Below, one piece after another: positions 6,963-20,010 of a stretch of DNA of 64,000 nucleotides; the first letter of the stretch is position 1, and each line of letters opens with the position of its first letter. A program made the translations under genes and the position numbers. This DNA comes from Pilimelia anulata (GTDB taxonomy: Bacteria; Actinomycetota; Actinomycetes; Mycobacteriales; Micromonosporaceae), in the NCBI RefSeq assembly GCF_014647895.1, contig NZ_BMQB01000001.1:558001-622000 (forward strand), written 5' to 3'. The notes below the pieces were generated by a model that saw nothing but the letters and a program-made list of their open reading frames with translations, did no database searches and was not told the DNA's origin.

Positions 6963-7837
6963 ATCGGGGCGCGCGGCCCGTACCGCGGCGCGCCGCCGGA
7001 CCGCAGCAGCAGCCCGCACACTCGCCCCCGGTGCCCGGCGAACGGCGCCAGCAGCTCCAGCATCCGCTCGTCGGTGCCGCGCGGCTCGCCGGCCAGCGAC
7101 CAGGCCACGATGTTCTTCAGGTGGTAGTCGCCGACGCTGACGGCGTCCGCGTCCCCGTACACCGTGTGCAGCACCTCGGCCACCGTCCACGCCCCCACGC
7201 CGGGGATCGCCCGCAGCCGCGCCCCGGCCGCGGCGGCGTCGGCGCTGCGCTGCACCGCCGCCGCGGCCACCGCCGCGCGCAGCAGGGTGGTCGCCCGCCG
7301 CTGCTCGACGCCGAACCGGTGGAATGTCCAGTACGGCGCCGCCGCCACCGCGGCCGGGTCCGGCGGCAGCAGCAGCGGCACCGGTCCCGGCGCGGGCTCG
7401 CCGAAGTGCCGGACCGTCGCCGCGTACGCCCGGTACGCCTCCTTGCCCGTCACCCTCTGCTCCAGCACGGCCCGCAGCAGCCGCGGGAAGACCAGCCCGG
7501 TGGCGGGCAGCCGCACGGCCCGGTGCCGGTGCGCCAGCTCCCGGACCAGCGGATGCCCCGCCGCCACCGCCCCGAACCCGGCCACGTCGTCGCGTAGCCC
7601 GGCGATCGCGTCGGCCCGGTCGGCGAGCCAGCCCCCGCCGGCGCCGTACCCGGTGGCGGTGAGGCGGTCGCCGGTACGGCTCAGGGCGAGGGTGCCGGGC
7701 CCGGCCGGCGTACGGGCGGCCCACCAGAGCACCCCGTTGACAAAACGGGCACACGGGTCGTGCCGGCTGAAGGTGAGCCCGCCGAGCGACGCCGACAACC
7801 GATACCCCTCGGGTACGGCAAGAATCCGCGCGCTCAC
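6941..7837 (-). CDS. AlkA-type DNA-3-methyladenine glycosylase
   Basis: 298 residues of the HhH-GPD base-excision superfamily. The helix-hairpin-helix LRAIPGVGAWTVAEV (208-222) is followed by the catalytic-type Asp in SVGDYHLKN (Asp237). LRAVLEQRVTG (121-131) is the preceding conserved helix. Such enzymes remove alkylated purines and leave an abasic site. There is no Fe-S cluster cysteine set, which excludes the Nth/MutY branch. The start codon is GTG. It lies beside the ligase and double-strand break genes, consistent with a repair neighbourhood. Substrate range cannot be read from sequence. Confidence 0.85.
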   Translation of the reverse strand: MSARILAVPEGYRLSASLGGLTFSRHDPCARFVNGVLWWAARTPAGPGTLALSRTGDRLTATGYGAGGGWLADRADAIAGLRDDVAGFGAVAAGHPLVRELAHRHRAVRLPATGLVFPRLLRAVLEQRVTGKEAYRAYAATVRHFGEPAPGPVPLLLPPDPAAVAAAPYWTFHRFGVEQRRATTLLRAAVAAAAVQRSADAAAAGARLRAIPGVGAWTVAEVLHTVYGDADAVSVGDYHLKNIVAWSLAGEPRGTDERMLELLAPFAGHRGRVCGLLLRSGGAPRYGPRAPIRSFARF

Positions 7838-7888
7838 ACCCCCACTCTCCCACCCGCCCCCGACACCGCCGAAGCCGCGCCGGTGGGG

Positions 7889-8593
7889 TCAGGGGGAGAG
7901 CAGGCGGAGCGTGTCGGCGGGGGACTCGACGTGGGCGTTGTGGCCGAGGCCCGGCAGGGTCACCGCGGCGGGGTCCAGCGCCGCCAACTGCGCGTCGCTC
8001 ACCATCGCGTCCCCGGCCCCGCGCGCCAGCACCACCGGGGCCGTGCTCGACGCCAGCAGCCCGCGCATGTCCGGCGCCCCGACGCCGAACGCCGCCGGGT
8101 CCATCGCCAGCCGCCACCGCCCCGCCGACTCGCGCAGCCCCGCCGCCACCGCCGGATGCTCCGCGCCCACGAGCCCGGCCAGCCCGGCGACCCGCAGGAA
8201 CCGCTGCGCGGCCCCGCCCCGGTCGTCGTACCAGCGCACCGGCCGCGCGGCCAGCCCCGCCGCCCCGGCCAGCTCCTGCTCCGTCCACTCGGCCTTGATC
8301 CCGAGCCCGACCACCCGGCGCACGGTGACGCCGTGGTCGCCGCCGGCGAGCGCCAGCCCGACCACGCCGCCGAGGGAGTGGCCGAGGACGGCGTACTCCG
8401 CGGCCGGGTCCAGGTCGGCGGCCACGGCCGCGGCCATCCCGGCGAAGGTGTACCGGTCCAGCGGCGGGGCGGCGCCGTGGCCCGGCAGGTCGACCGCGCG
8501 CCACGCGCCCGGCCACTCGCGGTCCAGCAGCGGCGCCCAGTCGGCCCAGACGGCGGCGTTCCCGCCCATCCCGTGCAGCAGCAGAAGCATCAC
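7889..8593 (-). CDS. Alpha/beta hydrolase
   Basis: 234 residues. LLLLHGMGGNAAVW at the N-terminus is the HG oxyanion motif, LGHSLGGVVG carries the nucleophile Ser, and GLGHNAHVESP near the C-terminus provides the His, giving a complete triad architecture. There is no signal peptide. Close relatives act on esters or lactones; a specific substrate is not inferable. The start is GTG 8593, or ATG 8590 immediately after. It is the last coding sequence downstream of the repair operon but is separated from it by 76 bases of degenerate repeats, so co-transcription is uncertain. Confidence 0.85.
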   Translation of the reverse strand: MMLLLLHGMGGNAAVWADWAPLLDREWPGAWRAVDLPGHGAAPPLDRYTFAGMAAAVAADLDPAAEYAVLGHSLGGVVGLALAGGDHGVTVRRVVGLGIKAEWTEQELAGAAGLAARPVRWYDDRGGAAQRFLRVAGLAGLVGAEHPAVAAGLRESAGRWRLAMDPAAFGVGAPDMRGLLASSTAPVVLARGAGDAMVSDAQLAALDPAAVTLPGLGHNAHVESPADTLRLLSP

Positions 8594-8669
8594 CCCGCCA
8601 GTCTGCCAACGCCCGCCCGCCGAACGTCACGCCGGCCGAACGCCACCGCGCCGACCCGAACCGCGACCG

Positions 8670-9599
8670 TCAGCGGGCCGCGGACATCGCCCGGTGCAGC
8701 AGCCGCCCGTCCCCGAGCAGCCCGCGCAGCCGCCGCTCCAACCCCGCGATCGGCGTCAGGTTCTGCGGCGCCCGCGGATCCTTGTACGCCGTCGACGCGA
8801 ACAGCGGCAGCGTCACCTGCGACAGGTCCGCCAGCCCGACCGCCACCGGTACCGGCAGCGAGGCCGCGCACTCCACCCGGACGATCCCCGCCCACGGCCC
8901 GCCGCGCGGCCCCGGCAGCCGCAGGTACCAGCTGAGGCTCGGCCACGGGTCGCCGATCCGGAAGATGGGCGTTCGCTCACCCGGTGCCAGCCCAGCGACT
9001 ACCGCTGTGCCTGCGGCATTCAGGTAGTTGGCCTGTTGGGTCTTGACGTATCCAAGCGTTTTCGCTGAATCTCGCCCGCCCAGCTTGCCGTCCACGACGA
9101 GGAGATCCGCGTCCTGTTCGACCTCCGCCGACACCTTGATCTCCAGCGCGCTCAGTGACGCCTGAACAGCGGCTGGGAGTTGATCAAGCTCGCGCTTTTT
9201 CGTTCGATGCAGCTCGTACGACCCGTGCGCGGTCACCAGCGGTCCCGCCGTTGGGCTGCCGGTGAATACGCCGCGCCGCACCGCGCTGCCGACCACGGCG
9301 GCCGCGCCTGCGCGAAGGTCACAGCGCACCACCCCGGCGGCATATGACGCCGCCAGGCCGGGATACGAATCACCGTCGGGTTCGGCTGTCCACAGCGTCG
9401 CGTCGATGCGGCGGACGCCGTCCACCAGTAGCACAACGTCCGGTTCGCGGACGCCGATTGGTCTCGGTCGAGCTGTCCACGCTCCGACCGGCAGTTCAAC
9501 GTCAGAGTCGACGCCGGCATCGGATCTGGTGGACGGCGCGCCGTCGGCCTGGAAGCTTGCCCCGTGACTCGGGCTCCACGGGTCCACGAACCAGGTCAC
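8670..9599 (-). CDS. nurA: NurA-like 5'-3' nuclease
   Basis: 309 residues. VVLLVDGVRRIDATLW (about residues 55-70) carries an acidic residue in a beta-strand typical of the NurA/RNase H-like nuclease core. LLVVDGKLGG and ETAGLAPGERTP-like segments with SWYLRLPG further on fit NurA proteins, which pair with a HerA ATPase in DNA end resection. The identification rests on those patterns plus context: the GTG start is one base after the sbcC stop, in an operon with HerA, SbcD and SbcC. Codon use between about 9000 and 9570 is less GC-rich than in its neighbours. Confidence 0.65.
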   Translation of the reverse strand: MTWFVDPWSPSHGASFQADGAPSTRSDAGVDSDVELPVGAWTARPRPIGVREPDVVLLVDGVRRIDATLWTAEPDGDSYPGLAASYAAGVVRCDLRAGAAAVVGSAVRRGVFTGSPTAGPLVTAHGSYELHRTKKRELDQLPAAVQASLSALEIKVSAEVEQDADLLVVDGKLGGRDSAKTLGYVKTQQANYLNAAGTAVVAGLAPGERTPIFRIGDPWPSLSWYLRLPGPRGGPWAGIVRVECAASLPVPVAVGLADLSQVTLPLFASTAYKDPRAPQNLTPIAGLERRLRGLLGDGRLLHRAMSAAR

Positions 9600-9600
9600 G

Positions 9601-12071
<2,471 letters not shown>

Positions 12072-12075
<4 letters not shown>

Positions 12076-13213
12076 GCGCACACCTCGTCGTGGACCCGGT
12101 CGAACAGCTCCCGCACCCCGTCGTCGTCGGCGTGCCCGCGGGCGGTCAGGTAGTCGGCGAACAGCTCGGCCGGCGACCGCCCGACCCGGGACGGCCGGGC
12201 CGCCCCGCCCGGCGTCGGCAGCAGGTCCGGGTCGATCCGGATCTCCAGCGCCCGGGGCAGCAGCTCCTGCACCTCCTCGCGCAGCCCGGCCCGCGGCGCC
12301 TCGCGCACCACGACCCGCAGCCACGCCCCGGCGGCGTCGACGTCGGCCAGCTCGGCGAGGGTGCCGCGGACGGTCCGCAGCGGTACGGCGGACGGGATCG
12401 GCACGTCCGTCACCTTCGCCGGCGTCGTCGCGGTGACCTCGACCAGCGCCACCGACGGCGTGTTCTCCTCCTCGCCGAAGTCGACGGCGAGCGGGCTGCC
12501 GCAGTACCGCACCGGGCACGGCCCCGGCACCGACTGCGCCCGGTGCAGGTGCCCGAGCGCGACGTAGTGGGTGCTCGCCGGGAAGATCGTGGCCGGCACG
12601 GCGTACCCGAGCACGCAGTGCGCCTCCCGCTCGCCGCCGCCCATCGTCGCCCCGGCCACCGTCAGGTGCGCGGTCATCAGGTGCACGGTGTCGGGGGCGT
12701 CGTCGGCGAGCGCGGCGACGAGCCGGCCCACGTGGTCGGCGTACGTCTGCTGCGCCTCGGCGGCGGTCAGCTCGTACATCTCGGCGGCCCGCACGGCGTA
12801 CCGCTGGGACAGGAACGGCAGCGCCACCAGCCGCCACGCCTCGCCGCCGGCCGTGCGGCCGGCGACGATGTGCTCGGCGGGGCTGTCCCGGACCGTGCCG
12901 CGCAGCGCGATCCCGGCGGCGTCGGCCCACGGCCGCAGCGCGTCGAGCGCGGCGCCGTTGTCGTGGTTGCCGCCGATCGCGACCACGGCCGCGCCGGTGG
13001 CCCGCAGCGCGGTCAGCGCGCGGGTCACCACCCGGGTGGCGTCCGGCGTCGGGGCCGCCGTGTCGTACAGGTCGCCGGCCACGATGATCAGGTCGGGCCG
13101 CTCGCGGCGGGCGATGGCCACGACGTCGGCGAGCACGGCGATGTGCTCGGCCAGCCGCTGCTGCCCCTTGAGGACCTTGCCGACGTGCCAGTCGGAGGTG
13201 TGCAGGATGCGCA

Positions 13214-13214
<1 letters not shown>
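12072..13214 (-). CDS. sbcD: SbcD/Mre11-type nuclease
   Basis: 380 residues. The metallophosphoesterase motifs are in order: HTSDWHVGK (5-13), AGDLYDT, GGNHDNG, LMTAHLT and GHLHRAQ. The C-terminal capping region continues to FDRVHDEVCA. With SbcC it forms the Mn-dependent nuclease that opens hairpins and trims protein-blocked ends. ATG 13214 overlaps the stop of the HerA gene (ATGA), and its stop overlaps the sbcC GTG, so all these genes are coupled. All five metal-binding blocks look intact. Confidence 0.96.
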
Positions 13215-15010
<1,796 letters not shown>

Positions 15011-15191
15011 CCCGCCGCCGCCCGCCCCCGGCGAGCCGGCCGATTCCGTACGGCAACCGACCGGTCGCCGTACGGTCGCGGGGGAGCGGGCCGGCCCCCG
15101 GCGTCGCGGGAACACTCCGCGGGCGCCGCGGCGGGTGGCGGCGGCACCGGCGACGGCACCCGCGAACGGGCGGCCGGTCGCGTGGGCCGGG

Positions 15192-15953
15192 TCAGGCGGG
15201 CGGGGTGGTGCGGGCGTGGCGGAGGAACAGGGTGTCGCCCGCGGCCAGGATCCCGCGCAGCGGCAGCCGGACCGGCGCCGGCGGCGCGGCCGGGCCGGCC
15301 GTGATCCGCCCCGCGCCCGCCCCCGCCAGCAGCGGCGCTACCGTCAGGCACAGCTCGTCGACCAGGTCCGCGGCGGTCAGCGCGCCGAGCAGGTGCGGCC
15401 CGCCCTCGCTGAGCAGCCGGACCAGGCCGCGCGCCCGCAGCGCCGCCAGGCCCGCCGCCGGGTCGACGTCGGCGTCGCCGCAGTCCAGCACGTCGGCGAC
15501 CGGCGCGAGCGCCGCCCGCCGCGCGGCCGGCGCGGCCGCCGCCGTCAGCACGACCGGCCGGACCGGCGCGTCGGCGAACGCCGCGAGGTCCGGGTCCAGG
15601 TCCAGCGAGCGGGAGACGACGACCAGCGTCGGGTACGGCGGCCGCCCGTCCGCCTCCCGCCGGGCCCGGCGGCGCTCGTCCAGCCGCAGCGCCCGGTACC
15701 CCTCGTGCCGCAGCGTCCCGGCGCCCACCAGGACCGCGTCGGCGCGCATCCGGAGCAGCCCGAAGATCCGCTTGTCGGCGGGGCCGGACAGCGGCGCCGA
15801 GTACCCGTCGACCTCCACCGCGCCGTCCAGGCTGCTGACGAAGTTGACCCGCAGCCAGGGGCCGGGTGGCTCGGCGTACGCGGCGGCCAGGGCGTCGTCG
15901 TCGAGCGGATCGGGGTCGGGCGCCGGCCAGAGGCGGCGGATCGGCTCGGTCAC
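15192..15953 (-). CDS. RibD C-terminal-type pyrimidine reductase
   Basis: 253 residues of the dihydrofolate-reductase-like RibD_C fold. WLRVNFVSSLDGAVEV (33-48), DAVLVGAGTLRHEGY and LVRLLSEGGPHLLGAL are the usual NADPH- and substrate-binding blocks. Such stand-alone proteins are annotated as pyrimidine reductases of riboflavin biosynthesis, but no other rib gene is nearby, so the substrate may differ. GTG 15953 is embedded in the first of a series of degenerate repeats; copies further upstream also contain GTGACCGAGCCG, so several possible starts exist, but only this one has an open frame with the family N-terminus. Confidence 0.85.
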   Translation of the reverse strand: MTEPIRRLWPAPDPDPLDDDALAAAYAEPPGPWLRVNFVSSLDGAVEVDGYSAPLSGPADKRIFGLLRMRADAVLVGAGTLRHEGYRALRLDERRRARREADGRPPYPTLVVVSRSLDLDPDLAAFADAPVRPVVLTAAAAPAARRAALAPVADVLDCGDADVDPAAGLAALRARGLVRLLSEGGPHLLGALTAADLVDELCLTVAPLLAGAGAGRITAGPAAPPAPVRLPLRGILAAGDTLFLRHARTTPPA

Positions 15954-16080
15954 CGTGCGCCGGCGTTCGACTCGGTCCCTGCGCCCCGGCGGACGGGCTC
16001 CGGCACTGTGCCTCCCGGCGGTTCGGCTCGGTCACCGGGACCCCGGCGGATCGGGTCAGTCACCGGGTGCCCCGGTGGCC
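15939..16080 (-). repeat. Five degenerate ~28-bp tandem repeats
   Basis: Successive units on the plus strand begin GATCGGCTCGGTCACC, TTCGACTCGGTCCC, GACGGGCTCCGGCAC, GTTCGGCTCGGTCACC and GATCGGGTCAGTCACC, each ending in a CCCCGGCG-like block. They lie between the 3' end of the Cys-rich gene and the 5' end of the RibD-type gene, overlapping both. Confidence 0.7.
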
Positions 16081-16175
16081 GGCGGCGTCGGCTCGGGCGG
16101 CCGGTGCTGGCAGTCGCACCAGCTCCCGCCGCGACACTCGCCGTGCCGGTCCTCCCGGCACGCGGGGCAGATCAC
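16056..16175 (-). CDS. 39-residue Cys-rich small protein
   Basis: GTG 16175 to TGA 16056. The product begins VICPACREDRHGEC, then GGSWCDCQHRPP and a Pro/Thr tail. It has five cysteines plus histidines in a CxxC...C...CxCxH arrangement, suggesting a zinc-binding knuckle. Similar 30-40-residue proteins beginning MIC-x-x-CR with a GGSWCDCQH block are, to my recollection, common in Micromonosporaceae and without known function. The sequence is real rather than a chance frame because codon use and Cys spacing are conserved to the end. Just upstream (16204-16305) a second open frame begins MICLACRPAG and looks like a degraded copy of its head. Confidence 0.65.
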   Translation of the reverse strand: MICPACREDRHGECRGGSWCDCQHRPPEPTPPATGAPGD

Positions 16176-16353
16176 GCGCCGCGCCGCACGGTGGCCGCGC
16201 GGGTCATGCGCCGCACCGGCCCGCGGGCAGGTCGCGGGCCGCGCCGGGCGGGCGGCACCGCTCGCCGCGCCGGGCCCCGGCCGGACGACACGCCAGACAG
16301 ATCATGTGCAAAGCCTAGGCAGGAGGCGGGGCGATGGGTCAAGGTTGGGCACC

Positions 16354-16899
16354 ATGCCGCGACGAATCCTCCAACTCAAGGTTTCCCTGACCGATACGAC
16401 GCCGCTCGTCTGGCGCCGGGTGCTGGTGCCGGGCGGCTACACCCTCGACCGGGTCCACCGCGTCCTGCAGTACGCGATGGGCTGGCAGGACTGCCACCTG
16501 CACTCGTTCGAGGCCGACGGCCGCCAGTACGGCCCGCCGGACCCCGACGAGCTGCTCCAGCAGGCCGACGAGCTGGACACCCGGCTCGACGCCGTCGTCG
16601 GCAAGGGCGACCGGCTGAGCTACACGTACGACTTCGGCGACTGGTGGCAGCACGACATCCGGGTGGAGGACGTGCTCGAGGCGGCGCCGGGGGAGCGGTA
16701 CCCGCTCTGCGTCGCCGGCGAGCACGCCTGCCCGCCGGAGGACGTGGGCGGCCCGTCGGGGTACGCGGAGTTCCGGGTGGCGCTGGCCGACCCGGCGCAC
16801 CCGCGGCACGCGGAGCTGCGCGAGTGGGTGGGCGCGGCGCACGCGTCGATCCGGTTCGACCCGGGCCGGGTCAGCACGCTGCTGCGCCGCCTGACCTGA
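16354..16899 (+). CDS. Plasmid pRiA4b ORF-3-like protein
   Basis: 181 residues. ILQLKVSLTDTTPLVWRRV (5-23) and the HLHSFEADGRQYG and LSYTYDFGDWWQHDI blocks are diagnostic of the pRiA4b ORF-3 family, found widely in chromosomes and sometimes as a passenger of insertion elements. The biochemical role is unknown. No transposase or terminal repeat is visible around this copy, so I treat it as a resident gene. The start is ATG 16354, a leading MPRR. It is the last normal-GC gene before a degenerated lower-GC stretch. Confidence 0.88.
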   Translation: MPRRILQLKVSLTDTTPLVWRRVLVPGGYTLDRVHRVLQYAMGWQDCHLHSFEADGRQYGPPDPDELLQQADELDTRLDAVVGKGDRLSYTYDFGDWWQHDIRVEDVLEAAPGERYPLCVAGEHACPPEDVGGPSGYAEFRVALADPAHPRHAELREWVGAAHASIRFDPGRVSTLLRRLT

Positions 16900-17374
16900 C
16901 CCGGCCGCCTCCGATGGAGCAGCACGTCACCAGTGGTCAGCGCTGCTCCGCTCCGGCCGCAACGCCAATGTGGAACCGCCGAATGCCGGACACCACCGAC
17001 CCTCTGATTTCGGAAGCCGGGCAGGAAACCGGTGCCCGATCCGATCATGAATAGCCACCACCACATATTCACAACGGGCATAGCGGGGAAAATGACAAAC
17101 GAAGCAGGTTGACAAATATTGACCTTGACGGCCTATGTTCCGAATCGGATGATGGACGCACCGGAAGAATGCACCAGTGTCGCGACGGGAGTACCGAGAC
17201 GCTGGCATCCCTGAACATCTTGGCTTGCTCGCTTCACCCACTCAGGCGCTAGCCGCCTGAATTAGTCCACGCTGGACGATCCACACTACGTGGAGTGACC
17301 TACTGTCGGGTAGCTGACGGTTTGTTTCGTCGACCACCGATGCCTAGCATCCCGCAAGTACATCAGTACAGCTC
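16900..17374. other. Lower-GC intergenic stretch without a convincing gene
   Basis: Base composition drops clearly from about 16960. No frame keeps high GC3. TTGACA (17109-17114) with TATGTT (17134-17139) is a weak promoter-like pair at a long 19-bp spacing. I see no intact gene; it is probably decayed or recently inserted DNA leading into the pseudogene at 17375. Confidence 0.5.
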
Positions 17375-17828
17375 ATGGAGGTGGGAGACAAGGTGAGAAA
17401 CACACGCGGGTCCGGCTCGGTTGCGTATCCGTGTTGGCTGTAGGACTGGTGGCGTCGGCCGTACCGGTATCCGCGACGGGCAGAACCCCTGGTGGCGGTC
17501 GGGTGCTGGTGCAGCAGTCGATGCCCTCGAAGCTGACGACCAGCGACGACCCAGCTCGTACGTCCGCAGCGTTCACTCTCAATGGCGTCCTGGTCGATGA
17601 GAGCGGTACCCCCGTGCCCGACGTACCACTGGCCTTCGCGTTGGACCCGAGCCCGGAGATGCAGATCGCGGCGGAGCAGGACAACGACGCGATCGGCTCG
17701 AACTGGCCTCTGCCACCACCGACCGTGACGGCCGCTTCGCTGCACCCATCCCCGCGCTCAAGGACACCGGTCAGTACGCCGACGAGAACGGCGCCAACCG
17801 CCTCTGGGTCACGTACTGCCAAAGCTGA
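17375..17828 (+). pseudogene. Frameshifted secreted protein with an Ig-like/CarboxypepD_reg-like domain
   Basis: GGAGGTGGGAGACAAG precedes GTG 17392 (or ATG 17375 with the same frame), giving VRNTR, but that frame stops at once. One base later the frame reads VRLGCVSVLAVGLVASAVPVSA, a good signal peptide, then FTLNGVLVDESGTPVPDVPLAFAL, typical of extracellular carboxypeptidase-regulatory-like domains. Near 17690 a second shift is needed to continue as ASATTDRDGRFAAPIPAL, then ANRLWVTYCQS and the TGA at 17826. Two indels inside about 300 bases and the low-GC setting point to a dead gene; sequencing error is possible but less likely for two events. Confidence 0.7.
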
Positions 17829-18014
17829 CGCGTCACGGAGTAGTGAAGCGGGAATCCGCCAATCTTCTGAAAGCGGTGCGATGGGCAGTACCTTCGGGGC
17901 CTGATTCATCATGTTGCTTCTGCGGTTTCTGCTTGGTGAATAAATCACCCATTGAAGTGACGCGGGACGACTTTGCTGGCAACCCGATCGTCCTCGGATT
18001 GCTGAGCCCGCCGG

Positions 18015-18251
18015 TTGCGTATCGATCCCAGCCAAGGGACAGGCGATGCCGCCGAGCACATCAGTCGTCGGCACGAATTGCGTGTGATGCCTTTCCGGCT
18101 TCCGACAGGCGGTACGTTGACTGTCGAAATGCTTGTCGACAAGAGTCGACCGAGCATCGAGGTGATCGCACAGATCACTGGTTTTGACCTGGTCGAAGTG
18201 ATGCATCCAACTCATAAGGTCTTGCTGGGTGTCCCGCGCGTGAGCTCCTGA
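18015..18251 (+). CDS. Hypothetical protein (78 residues), uncertain
   Basis: From TTG 18015 an open frame reads HELRVMPFRLPTGGTLTVEM, then SIEVIAQITGFDLVEVMHP and ends VLLGVPRVSS. The amphipathic beta-like pattern is protein-like, but GC3 is far below that of the surrounding genes and no RBS is obvious. It may be the surviving 3' part of a larger transferred gene. No family recognised. Confidence 0.35.
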   Translation: MRIDPSQGTGDAAEHISRRHELRVMPFRLPTGGTLTVEMLVDKSRPSIEVIAQITGFDLVEVMHPTHKVLLGVPRVSS

Positions 18252-18684
18252 AAGCAACTCCCGCAGCACGGTGCGAACCGCTCTTCCTGCCCTGGTCGGT
18301 TGGGGCTCTTTTACTCTGCCCGTCCGCGTTTCTACGCTTGGGAGGTCGGGATCGCTCGACTGGTCGGCTGGCAGCCTCGCTGGGACCCTCGCCGCTGATC
18401 CCGCACGGAACGCGGCCAGGGGAGGGTTGTCGGTGCGGGCACCCGGGGTACCCCAGCGGTAGGACCTTTCGCCCCTCGCGCCCGCACCAGACCACGTCAC
18501 TCTAGGTAGCGAGGAGTGACTTGCGCAACTCGTCCGCCGGGGAACTGTCCGGGCCGCCCGGTATGCGGGACCGCGACCGAGACGGTTCAACGACGGACGC
18601 ATCACGTTGGTACGCCACTAAACGGACAGCCGAACCGACCGACGGACCCGTACGCAGCGAAACCAGACATAACGCCGGCAACAA
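18252..18684. other. Non-coding or decayed stretch
   Basis: No frame on either strand combines a start, an RBS and local codon use. A 60-residue minus-strand frame at 18502-18684 ending SSPADELRKSLLAT is the only piece that reads like protein and may be a fragment. Composition remains lower in GC than the biotin genes that follow. Confidence 0.4.
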
Positions 18685-18882
18685 TCACCCAGAGTTACTA
18701 GTTTCCCCATGCGCAACGCAGGTTGCCGACCACCCCGCGGGGAGTACCTGCACCCTCATCCGCCGCCGGCAGTACCCGCAGTACCGCGGCGGCTCCAACC
18801 CCCGCGCCGCCGCGCAGGCCGCGTGGTCGGCGCCGGCCACGCCGTCGCCGCACCGGTCGCACCACTGGATCCCCGTCGTCAT
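18685..18882 (-). CDS. bsaP: Biotin synthase auxiliary protein BsaP
   Basis: 65 residues. WCDRCG (7-12), then C23, YCGYC (34-38) and C55 give a compact Cys-rich protein that matches the actinobacterial BsaP family in size, Cys pattern and place directly after bioB. BsaP is reported to be an iron-sulfur protein needed for biotin synthase activity in mycobacteria, presumably by restoring the auxiliary cluster consumed in each turnover. The ATG lies eight bases after the bioB stop, so the two are co-transcribed. It is often missed because it is so short. Confidence 0.85.
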   Translation of the reverse strand: MTTGIQWCDRCGDGVAGADHAACAAARGLEPPRYCGYCRRRMRVQVLPAGWSATCVAHGETSNSG

Positions 18883-18890
18883 CGCGCCGC

Positions 18891-19886
18891 CTAGAGGGTC
18901 GCCGAGAGGGCTTTCACCGGCATGCTGAGGTCCACGAGCAGGTCCAGGTCCGCGGTCGCCGGCCGGCCCAGCGTGGTCAGGTAGTTGCCGACGATGACGG
19001 CGTTGATGCCGCCCAGCAGCCCCTCGCGCGTGCCGAGGTCCCCGAGCGTGATCTCCCGCCCGCCCGCGTACCGCAGGATCGTGTGCGGCAGCGCCAGCCG
19101 GAACGCCGCGATCGCCCGCAGCGCGTCCTTGGGGTCGACCACCTCGCGGTCGCCCAGCGGCGTGCCCGGCCGCGGGTTGAGGAAGTTCAGCGGCACCTCG
19201 TGCGGCTGCAACTCGGCGAGCTGCGCGGCGAACTCCGCCCGCTGCTCCAGCGTCTCGCCGAGGCCCAGGATGCCGCCGCAGCAGACCTCCATGCCGGACT
19301 CGCGGACCATCCGCAGCGTGCCCCACCGCTCCTCCCAGGAGTGGGTGGTGACGACGTTCGGGAAGTACGACCGGGACGTCTCGAGGTTGTGGTTGTACCG
19401 GTGGATGCCCATGTCGACCATGTCGTCGACCTGCTCCTGCGTGAGCATCCCCAGGCTGGCCGCCACCTGGATGTCGACCTCGGCGCGGATCGCCTCGACA
19501 CCGGCGCGGAGCTGCTTCATCAGCCGGGCGTCCGGCCCGCGGACCGCGGCCACGATGCAGAACTCCGTCGCCCCGGTCGCCGCCGTCTGCTTGGCCGCCT
19601 TGACCAGCGACGGGATGTCCAGCCACACCGCCCGTACCGGGGAGGAGAAAAGCCCCGACTGCGAGCAGAAGTGGCAGTCCTCCGGGCAGCCGCCGGTCTT
19701 CAGCGAGACGATGCCCTCGACCTCGACCTCCGGGCCGCACCAGCGCATCCGTACCTCGTGGGCGAGCTGCAGGGCGGCGGGGAGCCGGTCGTCCGGCAGG
19801 CGCAGGATCTCCAGCACGCCGGCCTCGTCGAGACCGGCGCCGGACTCCAGCACCCGCGCGCGGGCGCGGTCGAGGATGTCGGGCAT
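18891..19886 (-). CDS. bioB: Biotin synthase BioB
   Basis: 331 residues, a radical-SAM enzyme that inserts sulfur into dethiobiotin. [14 protein letters not shown] holds the cluster cysteines C67, C71 and C74 (CxxxCxxC). [14 protein letters not shown] and [12 protein letters not shown] carry further conserved residues, including those around the auxiliary cluster. [15 protein letters not shown] is the usual C-terminal block. ATG 19886 gives the standard MPDILDRAR start; the frame extends far upstream but without homology. It diverges from bioF over 124 bases, in which I could not find a clear BioQ or BirA operator. Confidence 0.97.
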   Translation of the reverse strand: MPDILDRARARVLESGAGLDEAGVLEILRLPDDRLPAALQLAHEVRMRWCGPEVEVEGIVSLKTGGCPEDCHFCSQSGLFSSPVRAVWLDIPSLVKAAKQTAATGATEFCIVAAVRGPDARLMKQLRAGVEAIRAEVDIQVAASLGMLTQEQVDDMVDMGIHRYNHNLETSRSYFPNVVTTHSWEERWGTLRMVRESGMEVCCGGILGLGETLEQRAEFAAQLAELQPHEVPLNFLNPRPGTPLGDREVVDPKDALRAIAAFRLALPHTILRYAGGREITLGDLGTREGLLGGINAVIVGNYLTTLGRPATADLDLLVDLSMPVKALSATL

Positions 19887-20010
19887 GGGTCGTACCCTAC
19901 AAGCGGCCCGCGGCGCCGCCGCCACCGCCGCCGGGCCACCCGCGCGCCCGCCCGGCGCGCGCCCGCCCAGCGGGGCGGACCCCGCGGGACGGCAGGCTTC
20001 GGAGGACACG

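Noticed and set aside
16354-16899. Insertion element suggested by the pRiA4b ORF-3-like gene
   Set aside because: No transposase, terminal inverted repeat or target duplication is visible around it; the family is common in chromosomes.
17373-18605. A 410-codon minus-strand frame in the low-GC stretch
   Set aside because: No family resemblance or RBS, mixed codon use, and it runs antisense to the recognisable secreted-protein pseudogene.
19887-20010. BioQ or BirA operator between bioB and bioF
   Set aside because: Only GC-rich sequence without a clear palindrome of the expected type; I could not support a site.
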